Positions 18,272 through 25,743 of a stretch of 64,000 nt of DNA are shown here, one piece after another. The first letter of the stretch is position 1. The number at the start of each line of letters is the position of its first letter. Below the pieces are notes generated by a model. The model ran no database searches. It had not been told where the DNA came from and was given only the letters and a program-made list of their open reading frames with translations. The position numbers and the translations under genes were made by a program. Source of the DNA: Solibacteraceae bacterium (lineage in GTDB: Bacteria; Acidobacteriota; Terriglobia; Bryobacterales; Bryobacteraceae). Location: positions 16,122 through 80,121 of the forward strand of contig JAJPJX010000177.1 of the NCBI GenBank assembly GCA_021324015.1, read 5' to 3'.

Positions 18272-18787
18272 CTAGGTGCCTCCGAAGGGAACACGGACCG
18301 CCGGCTTCAACGGGATCGGGTCCAGCGTCAGATAAGGAATATGGGGCTGCACGAGGTAGCCGTCGGGAATGGAAACCACCACGAAGTTCGGGGGCGGACC
18401 GCCGGCCACCGGGTCGCAGGTGTTGCTGTTGCACGGCCCCACCGCCAGCGCGTTCGGATCGTAGCACTCCGCCTGCACGCTGATCATGTCCGAGGTGAGG
18501 TTGTCGATCACCGGCGTCCCCGAGCCGTCCGTGGTCCCGGTCAGGGCCAGGTTCGTGGCGGCCGCGATCTGCCCGGTCGAGTCCGCGCAGAAGTCCACGC
18601 CCTGCTGCGTCGCCAGGTACGTGCCCACCGTGTACATCATCTTCTTCAGCGTGTAGTACAGGTAGGTGATCTTGCCGACCTGGATCATCCCCACGATGAA
18701 CAGCACCAGCACCGGGATGAACATGGCGGTCTCGATCACCGTGGACCCGCGGCGGGCCCGGCGCCGGGCGAGCGAGGGAGGCGTCAT
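18272..18787 (-). CDS. TadE/TadF-like pseudopilin
   Basis: Product of 171 residues starting MTPPSLARRRARRGSTVIET. A basic leader ends at Gly14, and STVIETAMFIPVLVLFIVGM forms the hydrophobic pilin helix. The mature part holds five cysteines. The ATG overlaps the TGA of the TadG-like gene (ATGA at 18784-18787). Together with the adjoining TadE-like gene it forms the usual pair of minor pseudopilins in Tad loci. Which of the two corresponds to TadE and which to TadF is not decided. Confidence 0.87.
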   Translation of the reverse strand: MTPPSLARRRARRGSTVIETAMFIPVLVLFIVGMIQVGKITYLYYTLKKMMYTVGTYLATQQGVDFCADSTGQIAAATNLALTGTTDGSGTPVIDNLTSDMISVQAECYDPNALAVGPCNSNTCDPVAGGPPPNFVVVSIPDGYLVQPHIPYLTLDPIPLKPAVRVPFGGT

Positions 18788-20061
18788 TGGTGCAGCACCA
18801 CCTTCCCCGGCCCGCTGGCCGCCTGGCAGCCTCCGTCGAACCGGCCCTGCCGCAGCGGCACCGGGCTGCCGATGTACATCACGCCGAAGCGGCCGTTGGT
18901 ATCGGCCGGGTTGGTCACCGTGTCGCCCGCTAACGGCTCCACCAGGAACTGCCGGAAGCCCAGGATGGTCATGGCGGCGGTGGTGCTGAGCGCGTCCACC
19001 ACGGCGACCGTAATCACCCGCGTGGCGTTGCCCTGGTAGGCCGTATAGTCGCTCAGGTCGGAGACGTCGGGATCGGGCGTATAGACGGCTGCCAGCGTGC
19101 TCACATTGGTCACCGCCTGGCACACCCCCGGCGGCGAAACGTCGAAGCGGGAATACAGGCCGCACTCCAGCGCCACCACGTCCGAATTCACCGGTGTGGA
19201 ACAGGGGCCCGGCGCCGCGGTGGCCCACATCAGCTCCGTGTTGTTGATCGTGATGCAGGCCGGCGCCGCCGAAAACGTGGGCGGCAGTAGCCCTTGCGCG
19301 CCGATGCGGTAAAGTTGCTGGCTCTGGTCCAGCACGCTGCCCGCGTCATAGTGATCCAGAATCAGGAACGGAATCCGCTGAGTGGATTCGGCCAGCGGCG
19401 CGGGCGTGGGATTGGCGGGCGGCGCCGCCAGGCAATCGTACCCGAAGGTGTAGCGAGTGCCCTGCACGAAGCCGAAATCTACGGTGTCGTCGCTGGAGAG
19501 CGCCGCCACCGCGATCGGCTCGATGCCGCAGGCGGTACACAGCGGCGCGCTAATACCCGCGATGGCCATGCCACCCACGCTGGTCTTGCGCGATTGGCCG
19601 AGGGAGAGCGCGCTCCAAAACAGCAGCGGCGCGTCCGCCGACAGGCTGATCTGGACGTGCCGCGCGGTGGTCCCGTCGGCATTGTCGCCCGACGGATAGC
19701 CCCCGCCGGTCGCGTCGGTCAGCGCCGAGAAGAACACCGGATCGTTGACCTGGCTGGAGAGCTGGCCCGTGCTCTGCCCGACGATCACGGAGCCGAAGTT
19801 GTAACTGTCCGCGAAGCCGTCGCCGTTGTCGAGCACCTCGTTGGCCGCCGCAGTGGCGTTGTCTAGCGAGGCCTGCGTGCCGATCAACTGCTGGGCCGCG
19901 GTCATGGCCATGGCCGAAGCCGCCTGGTTCAGCTCGCCGCGGATCAGGTACATCCGCCCCAGGTCCAGACCGAAGCCCATCAGCCCGAACATCACCGGCA
20001 CCATGAGCACCAGCAGTTGCAGGGAGGCGGTCCCGCGCCTATTTGGGTTCCTGGTATCCAC
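18784..20061 (-). CDS. tadG: TadG-like pilus assembly protein
   Basis: About 425 residues from a GTG at 20061. This start lies just ahead of the TadG-type N-terminus (RRGTASLQLLVLMVPVMFGL) and overlaps cpaC by 23 nt; a longer frame reaching 20193 would overlap it by 155 nt and adds Arg-rich non-homologous sequence. The hydrophobic helix is followed by the conserved DLGRMYLIRGELNQAASAMA stretch of the TadG/TadE-like helical region. The large C-terminal part is extracytoplasmic, with cysteines such as CTACG. It belongs to the Tad machine, probably tethering or regulating the pilus. The exact start is uncertain. Confidence 0.82.
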   Translation of the reverse strand: MDTRNPNRRGTASLQLLVLMVPVMFGLMGFGLDLGRMYLIRGELNQAASAMAMTAAQQLIGTQASLDNATAAANEVLDNGDGFADSYNFGSVIVGQSTGQLSSQVNDPVFFSALTDATGGGYPSGDNADGTTARHVQISLSADAPLLFWSALSLGQSRKTSVGGMAIAGISAPLCTACGIEPIAVAALSSDDTVDFGFVQGTRYTFGYDCLAAPPANPTPAPLAESTQRIPFLILDHYDAGSVLDQSQQLYRIGAQGLLPPTFSAAPACITINNTELMWATAAPGPCSTPVNSDVVALECGLYSRFDVSPPGVCQAVTNVSTLAAVYTPDPDVSDLSDYTAYQGNATRVITVAVVDALSTTAAMTILGFRQFLVEPLAGDTVTNPADTNGRFGVMYIGSPVPLRQGRFDGGCQAASGPGKVVLHQ

Positions 20062-21448
20062 GAGGTCCGACAAACTCCGGTTTTTGCTCTGCCTGCGCGG
20101 GCGCGTCACCCTTCTTGCCGCCTTGCTTGGCTTTTTGCTCCGCCACGGTGGGCAGGAAGGTCTCCGGGAAGTCCGGCAGCCGCGCCTTCTCACCCGGCGC
20201 GAGCGGCCGCACGAAATGCGGCGTGATCACCACCAGCAATTCATCCGTGGATTTCTGGCTGGAGCGGCTCTTAAACAGCGTGCCCAGCACCGGGACGCTC
20301 CCCAGCCAGGGAACCTTCGCCACCTCCTGCACCACCCGGTTGTCCAGCAGCCCGGCGATGGCAAAGCTCTCCCCGTCCTTCAGAATGACCTCGGTCTCGG
20401 CTCGCCGCTGGGACAGCGCCGGAATCAGGAATCCCTGCAACTGCACGGCGTTGGAGAAGTCCAGAGCGCTGACCTCCGGAGCCACCTTCAGATCAATCGC
20501 CCCCGACGGCGTAATGGTGGGCGTAAAGTCCAGCTTCACGCCGAAAGGCTTGAACTGCACGGTGATGACCGGAGCCACCGCGCCGCCGGTCGTGGTCGTG
20601 GTGATAGTCGGAAAGGGGAACTGGCCGCCGGCCAGGAAGCTCGCGTCCCGGCCCTCCAGCACGATCAGGTTCGGCTCCGCCAGAATTTGCAGCAGGTTTT
20701 GGTCCTCGAGCGCCTTGATCGTCGCGCCGATATTCAGGTCCGGACGAAATGCGAACAGGTTCAGCAGGTCCGCAAAGTTGATGTTCGAACTGGCGTTCTG
20801 GGCGGTCTGGAGCTGGCTGAAGCGCGGAGACTGGAACTGCTCCGTGCTGCTCAAGCCCTGCAATTTGGAGCTGGTGCTGAACAGGTTGAAGCCCAGCGTG
20901 TTCAGCCGGACGCGATCGACGCTCGCGAACTTGACCTGCAGCAGAATCTGCCGCGGCTCGGGGGGCGGGGGCACTTGCAGCAGGTTCACCACGTTCTTGG
21001 CGCGCGTGGCGGCCAGGCTGGCGGCCCGCTTGGACTCTTCCGGAGTCCGCACCGAGCCGGTCAGCACCACCGTGTCGCCGCTGCCGGAGACGTCGATGTG
21101 CCCGTCCGGTATGCTCGCCAGAAGATGCTTCTTAAAGTCCTCAAACAGCAGCGTGTCCGGCGCCACGTCCACGTTGTAGCGGGCCGGCGGCGAGCCGTTC
21201 TCCCAGATCACCACCGTGGTGCGCCCGGCGCCCTTGGCGTTGATCATGACCTCCCGGGGCGAGACCACCACCGCGTCCGCGATCTTGGGCTCCGCCACCG
21301 CGACTTTCTGGATGTCCTGGTTGAATTGCAGCAGTTCGCCCCGCCCCACCGTCAACGTCATTTCCTGCTCCGGCAGGGTCTGGGCACCCGCGCCCGCCGT
21401 GCAGGCGGCCAGGGCCGCCAGGCAGCGTACATAGTCCGCTAGCTTCAT
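20039..21448 (-). CDS. cpaC: Tad outer-membrane secretin CpaC/RcpA
   Basis: Outer-membrane channel of the Tad pilus, 469 residues. It has a signal peptide (MKLADYVRCLAALAACTAGA), the pilus-type N-domain (about 28-100, with AVAEPKIADAVVVSPREVMI), a BON-like domain (about 110-165) and the secretin core (about 225-430). The secretin signature VPWLGSVPVLGTLFKS is intact near residue 380. The C-terminus is a charged Lys/Gln/Ala tail. The ATG overlaps the cpaB stop by four bases. Confidence 0.96.
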   Translation of the reverse strand: MKLADYVRCLAALAACTAGAGAQTLPEQEMTLTVGRGELLQFNQDIQKVAVAEPKIADAVVVSPREVMINAKGAGRTTVVIWENGSPPARYNVDVAPDTLLFEDFKKHLLASIPDGHIDVSGSGDTVVLTGSVRTPEESKRAASLAATRAKNVVNLLQVPPPPEPRQILLQVKFASVDRVRLNTLGFNLFSTSSKLQGLSSTEQFQSPRFSQLQTAQNASSNINFADLLNLFAFRPDLNIGATIKALEDQNLLQILAEPNLIVLEGRDASFLAGGQFPFPTITTTTTGGAVAPVITVQFKPFGVKLDFTPTITPSGAIDLKVAPEVSALDFSNAVQLQGFLIPALSQRRAETEVILKDGESFAIAGLLDNRVVQEVAKVPWLGSVPVLGTLFKSRSSQKSTDELLVVITPHFVRPLAPGEKARLPDFPETFLPTVAEQKAKQGGKKGDAPAQAEQKPEFVGPRGYQEPK

Positions 21449-22311
21449 CGAAACAGTTCCTGAACGTGCTTATCGCCGTGAAACACGTCCACCACGGCGC
21501 GCGGTTTCTCCGGCTCCTTCTTGGCCGGCTTCTTGTCGTCCGCCAGGTCCTCCCAGACCTTGGGATCCAGGTTGGCCCTGCCCGCCACCCGCTGGCGGCG
21601 CGGGAAGGCGCCCGTGGGATCGAGCGCGTCCGCGGTCACCGGGTTGTTGTCCGGCGTGACGCTCTGGTCCAGCGGGTTGCGCAGCGACAGGCTGACACGC
21701 CCTTGACTTTTGGCCAGTTCCAGTTTCTGGGCGTCCTGAGGCATGACCATCAGGGTGGCCACAGGCATCTTGGGCGCCCGCGGATCCACGGTCTGCCCCA
21801 CCTGCGTGATGCGCCCGATGGAGATGACCTTCACATTCTGCAGAATCGTGGTGGTGAGAGCGTCGGCCATCTTGCCGGTCCTGGTGAACAGCACGTCCAC
21901 GCGCGAGTTTGGCTGGATCAGCCCGGCCACGCCGCTCGCGTCCGTGATGGGGATCGAGACCGCGCGGTAGCCGGGTTCGATGGTAGAGGAAATCCCCTCA
22001 GTGGTATTGGGCGCCGAGAGTTTCGCCAGAGTCAGCGGCTCGTTGGCCACCACCGGATACAGGAGCACCCGGTTGACCGCCTGGGCGGTCTGCGAGATGG
22101 CGCCCTTGGGCACGTCCTTGTCCAGTACCGGAATCAGGCGCAAATCCGTTTTCCTGAGGAGCGTGCCCAGCGGCAGGTCGTGCACCGCCGCCACCACGGG
22201 TATCGTTGCCAGCGCCTTGGGGGCCTTGGTTTTGGCGTACAGGAACCAGGTCAGCAGAGTCGCCGAAATCAGGGCCGCTCCAAACAGCAGGAGTATCCTT
22301 TGTCGATCCAT
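21445..22311 (-). CDS. cpaB: Tad pilus assembly protein CpaB/RcpC
   Basis: Periplasmic, membrane-anchored protein of 288 residues. One N-terminal membrane segment (about 5-26) is followed by an SAF-like domain (VVAAVHDLPLGTLLRKTDL, about 39-105) and the RcpC domain (YRAVSIPITDASGVAGLIQP and SRVDVLFTR, about 118-200). It acts beside the CpaC secretin. It is the first gene of the compact cpaB-tadC block, 40 nt after the GT-C-like gene. Confidence 0.95.
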   Translation of the reverse strand: MDRQRILLLFGAALISATLLTWFLYAKTKAPKALATIPVVAAVHDLPLGTLLRKTDLRLIPVLDKDVPKGAISQTAQAVNRVLLYPVVANEPLTLAKLSAPNTTEGISSTIEPGYRAVSIPITDASGVAGLIQPNSRVDVLFTRTGKMADALTTTILQNVKVISIGRITQVGQTVDPRAPKMPVATLMVMPQDAQKLELAKSQGRVSLSLRNPLDQSVTPDNNPVTADALDPTGAFPRRQRVAGRANLDPKVWEDLADDKKPAKKEPEKPRAVVDVFHGDKHVQELFR

Positions 22312-22351
22312 TGAGTCCTCATGAGGGGATATTGTCTAACACCGAATTTCC

Positions 22352-23899
22352 TCAGCGAGTTCCTGCAAAACCGGGCGGCGCCGCGAGCAGCGTGGCCACC
22401 CCGTCGCGATACATCACCTGCCAGCCCCACAGTTCCAGAGCCTCCACCAGCGGATAATCGTGCGGCAGCAGCGCATGCGTGAAGCCCCACTTGGCCACCT
22501 GCTCGCGCCAGCCCGGCCGAAGCTGCACCATGCGGCCGTAGCGTTCCAGGAAATCGGCGCCATACAAATCGCTGCGCCCATCGAAAAATACCTTGCGCTG
22601 TCCCGCAAAGCAGTAAATCAGGTAGCCGCCGAATTTGTCCGGAGCCAGCAGGCGGGCCTGCGCCGGAAGTTCGGCTACCCGCGCGGCGGCGGCCACCGGG
22701 AACTGGTCGGGCGGAAAGCCGGTGTGTGCGGCGATGGCGGGAGTGCGCAGCAAGGCCAAGGCCGCCAGCGCGGCGATTGGCGCCCAGGCCAGCCCGCTCA
22801 GGCGCGCGTCGAGCGTCCTCAGGCGGGCCGAATAGGCCAGAAACGCGTCCAGCCCCGCGCGCATCGCGGGGCGCAGGCCGGAAGCGCGCGCCAGCGCTTC
22901 GGTGAGAGCGCCGTTGGCCAGCGGCAGCAGCACCAGGGCCGCCAGCGGTAACCCGCGCGCGTAGCGCAGGGCGCCGCTCAGCAGCATTGCCGCCAGAAGA
23001 AACCGCGCGACGTGCCGCCCCGCCAGCGCCGCCACCCCGCCGGCCGCCGCCACGCCCAACCCCAGCAGGATCTGCCCCGCGCCCGCGGCCTGAAAATCGA
23101 AGCTCTGGAACTCCCCGATGCGCGCCAGCAGGCGCCCGTTCGCCAGGTAACCAAAGACGTGCCGGTGCAAGGCCCAGCCATAGGGATTGAGCAGCGTCCC
23201 AGCGGCCGCCGCCACCCCCGCCGCGCCCAGCCAGCGCGCTCTGCGCCATTCTGTCTCCCGATCCATGTTCCAGATCCAGGGACGCACCAGTGCGGAGAAC
23301 GCGTACAGCCAGGCTACTGCGGGGGCCAGAAAGAAACTGGCGTGCAGGTTGGTCCACAGGGCCGCGAACGCGGCCACCGCCGCCAGCCGTGCGGGCGAAC
23401 TCCGCGCGGCGGCCTTGCCGGCGGCCACCTTCTCCGCGTAGCTCACCGCCGCCAGCAACAAGATCCACCCGAATATATGGGGGCGCGCCAGCCAGTGCAA
23501 ACTGCAGGTGGAAAGCAGCGGCGCGGCCAGCACGCAGGCCAACAGGAAGTTGCCCCCCACGGCCCAGTGCAGGCGAAACCACACCCACACCCCTGCCGCG
23601 ATAGCGCAGCCGTATAGCCACGCCACCAGGCCCAGTCCGCCCGCCTTGTGCGCCGCTCCCATCAGCACGTCCGAGCCCCACTCCCAGGCCAACCAGGGAC
23701 GCCCTGCCCGCGGAAACGAATACGGGTCCGTCCGCGGCAACTTGCCTGTCTCGAGAATCGCCTCGCCGGTGCGGATGTGCCATCCGGCGTCGGAATCCCG
23801 GAACAGCTTCTGGTAGCCCTGGAAAATGAACAGGCAGTAAAACAGAGTGACGCAGGAAACGGCAAAGGCCGCGTCCGGGACCAGCGCCCTCCAGCGCAT
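22352..23899 (-). CDS. Polytopic membrane protein, GT-C-like
   Basis: Integral membrane protein of 515 residues with roughly ten hydrophobic segments and a C-terminal globular part of about 110 residues. The first loop has an acidic motif, FRDSDAGWHIRTGEAIL, then PRTDPYSFPRAGRPW. An acidic loop after TM1 is the hallmark of GT-C glycosyltransferases (lipid-linked sugar donors), so that fold is likely, but catalysis is not proven. I chose ATG 23899; a GTG at 23983 would add 28 low-complexity residues and would cover a hairpin after flp. Its position between flp and cpaB suggests a role in pilus biogenesis or pilin modification. Confidence 0.78.
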   Translation of the reverse strand: MRWRALVPDAAFAVSCVTLFYCLFIFQGYQKLFRDSDAGWHIRTGEAILETGKLPRTDPYSFPRAGRPWLAWEWGSDVLMGAAHKAGGLGLVAWLYGCAIAAGVWVWFRLHWAVGGNFLLACVLAAPLLSTCSLHWLARPHIFGWILLLAAVSYAEKVAAGKAAARSSPARLAAVAAFAALWTNLHASFFLAPAVAWLYAFSALVRPWIWNMDRETEWRRARWLGAAGVAAAAGTLLNPYGWALHRHVFGYLANGRLLARIGEFQSFDFQAAGAGQILLGLGVAAAGGVAALAGRHVARFLLAAMLLSGALRYARGLPLAALVLLPLANGALTEALARASGLRPAMRAGLDAFLAYSARLRTLDARLSGLAWAPIAALAALALLRTPAIAAHTGFPPDQFPVAAAARVAELPAQARLLAPDKFGGYLIYCFAGQRKVFFDGRSDLYGADFLERYGRMVQLRPGWREQVAKWGFTHALLPHDYPLVEALELWGWQVMYRDGVATLLAAPPGFAGTR

Positions 23900-23930
23900 C
23901 ACCCGAACGCCGACCTTCTCCCCGGCGGCC

Positions 23931-23960
23931 GGGCCAGCCCACCCCTGGGACGTCTGGCCC
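23931..23960 (-). other. Hairpin downstream of flp
   Basis: A perfect 7-bp inverted repeat (GGGCCAG/CTGGCCC) with a 16-nt loop begins 42 nt past the flp stop. There is no T-run, so it is not a standard terminator. It could protect the short, abundant flp message or reduce read-through into the following genes. It also argues for the shorter form of the next gene. Confidence 0.35.
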
Positions 23961-24001
23961 ATCCCCAACATTGCCGGCCGCACGCTGATCCGCTCGGGCC
24001 C

Positions 24002-24187
24002 CTACTGGCCGGTGGCGCCGATGCTGGCCAGGTCGCCGGTGATGCTCTGGTACAGGCTCACCACGCCTTGGGATAGCTGGTTTACGGTCGTGATCAGGGC
24101 CAGACCCACCGCCGCCACAATCAGGGCGTATTCCACCAGGTCCTGACCATCTTCTTCTCTCCACAGACGAATCATCAACGCTTTCAT
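24002..24187 (-). CDS. flp: Flp-family major pilin
   Basis: Major pilin subunit of the Tad/Flp pilus, 61 residues, the normal size. The basic leader ends at Gly14 (RLWREEDG), and the mature protein would start QDLVEYALIVAAVGLALIT, with the adjacent Glu-Tyr at positions 5 and 6 that defines the Flp family. The remaining 30 residues are polar. The ATG overlaps the stop of the TPR lipoprotein gene (ATGA) and has GGAGAGG upstream. Maturation needs a TadV/CpaA prepilin peptidase, which is not in the window. Confidence 0.95.
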   Translation of the reverse strand: MKALMIRLWREEDGQDLVEYALIVAAVGLALITTVNQLSQGVVSLYQSITGDLASIGATGQ

Positions 24188-25236
24188 AATCCTCTCCGGG
24201 TATCCGCGGAAGCGGATGGCTCCGCGCCTCGCGGTGGTACTTCTTCGGGACCGATAAACGCCTTCCGCAGCGCTGTTGCGACTTTCCGCAAAGGCGTCTG
24301 CGCCGGCTTGACCGGCATCTTCGCGGGCTGCCCGTCCAGCTCGGCAACCAGCCGCAGGTTGTGCAGGGCCGCCGGGTTGCTCTTGTCGTAGCCAAGGGCG
24401 ACCTCCAGTTCTTTGCGGGCCTCCGCGTAACGCCCCTGCTCGATATACATAGCCGCCAGGTTGCTGTGTGCCGTGGCCGGATCGCTCACCGCCTGCCAGT
24501 TGGCCACAGCCTGTTCCGGCTGAGAGGCGAGCGCCAGGCCGAGATTGTTACGCGCCAGGGCCGAGTGCGGATCGAGCTCCAGGGCCCGCCGGAACTCCTG
24601 GGCGGCCTCCTGCGGCCGGCTTTGCATCAGCAGGTTATAGCCCAAATTGTTGTGCAGGTATTCGAGGTTGGGATTGAGTGCCAGGGCCGCCCGGTGGGCC
24701 TTCTCGCCGTCGCTCCAGCGCCCCATCTCATCCAGGTCGATCCCCAGCAGGGACTGCAACTCCGGCGACGTCTGCGGGTGCGCCTTCCAAAACGCCTCAA
24801 TCGAGCGCGCCGCCTCCTCGCGCAACCCCATGCCGCGCAGCGTGTGCGCCAGCGCCACCTCCAGTTCGGCCGATGCCGGATACCGCGCCGCGGCCAGCCG
24901 GTAATGTTCCACCGCCAGTTCCGGAGAGCCCCGCTCCAGGTACAGATGAGCCAGTTCCATGCGCGCCGCAAGATCGTCCGGCGTAGCCGCCACTTGTTCC
25001 TGGAGGCGGCGCAGACGATAGTCGCCCTCGCCGGCATCCAGCGCGTTGCGCACCTGCCGCTCTATGGCGCTGGGCGGCGGCTGTGGCGGCGCGGCTTTCA
25101 CCTGCTGTGTGTGGTGCGCGCAGGAGACCACCGCCGCCAGACACAGAAGCCCGGCCACCCGCGCGCGGACCGGAGCGCTCGTGAACCGCCGCTCTGCCTT
25201 ACTCGCGGCTCTCTGCTCCTTTTGGCGGCCCGTCAT
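24184..25236 (-). CDS. tadD: TadD-like TPR lipoprotein
   Basis: Predicted lipoprotein of 350 residues. A hydrophobic stretch ends in the lipobox VVSC with Cys at residue 39, preceded by a basic region. The mature part consists of tetratricopeptide repeats (about residues 70-300), for example LAARMELAHLYLERGSPELA and PHSALARNNLGLALASQPEQ. A TPR lipoprotein (TadD) is a standard element of Tad loci, so this role follows from fold and position. It overlaps flp by four bases and the upstream DUF192 gene by 38. The leader is longer than usual, so the true start may lie slightly downstream. Confidence 0.88.
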   Translation of the reverse strand: MTGRQKEQRAASKAERRFTSAPVRARVAGLLCLAAVVSCAHHTQQVKAAPPQPPPSAIERQVRNALDAGEGDYRLRRLQEQVAATPDDLAARMELAHLYLERGSPELAVEHYRLAAARYPASAELEVALAHTLRGMGLREEAARSIEAFWKAHPQTSPELQSLLGIDLDEMGRWSDGEKAHRAALALNPNLEYLHNNLGYNLLMQSRPQEAAQEFRRALELDPHSALARNNLGLALASQPEQAVANWQAVSDPATAHSNLAAMYIEQGRYAEARKELEVALGYDKSNPAALHNLRLVAELDGQPAKMPVKPAQTPLRKVATALRKAFIGPEEVPPRGAEPSASADTRRGL

Positions 25237-25582
25237 TGTTCTCCAACTCCAGTTGATCCCCCGGCTCGGTGCCGGACTCGGTAATCGTTCCTTCCGGCAG
25301 CTCCAGGATCGAGTGCGCGGTCAAACATGCGGAAATTCGCCACGGCGCCATTCCTTTGCGCGTCCGGCGTACCTTCTTCGCGCGGTCCAGATACACCAGG
25401 TCGATCGGAAACTTCATGAAGAAGCTGTGCACAGACTCGCACGGCACAATCCACAAACCCTGGCCGCGCTCCAGCCGCGCGTGCTTCAGCAACCCCGTGC
25501 GGCGCTTCGCGCTGGTGTCGGCCACCTCGACACGATCCCCCAGCACCGTGCCACGGGTCCGGTTCCGAACCAGAATTGTCAA
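25199..25582 (-). CDS. DUF192 family protein
   Basis: Product of 127 residues matching DUF192. The diagnostic segments are RRTGLLKHARLERGQGLWIV, PCESVHSFFMKFPIDLVYLD and the LELPEGTITESG region. The function of the family is unknown. The start must be the TTG at 25582, because an in-frame TGA lies three codons upstream and no ATG or GTG precedes the conserved sequence. It is probably the first gene of the tad transcription unit, overlapping the TadD-like gene by 38 nt, although a functional link to pili is not established. Confidence 0.85.
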   Translation of the reverse strand: MTILVRNRTRGTVLGDRVEVADTSAKRRTGLLKHARLERGQGLWIVPCESVHSFFMKFPIDLVYLDRAKKVRRTRKGMAPWRISACLTAHSILELPEGTITESGTEPGDQLELENNDGPPKGAESRE

Positions 25583-25743
25583 TTTAAAGCCTCAAACACC
25601 AAACTCCGGCGTATGTTGCGGATGCAACTTCTCTTTTCCAGCAGGGTTTAGAGTGTACTATAGTGGCAATCCACTGTGCAGGCCCGGGGTCCGCGGCGGC
25701 GCCTGGAAGGGAAGGACTGTTGGACCGTTTACGTATCCATCGC

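Noticed and set aside
25560..25582. TTGACA at 25582-25577 as a -35 box
   Set aside because: No -10 lies 16-18 nt downstream, and the TTG is the only possible start of the DUF192 gene.
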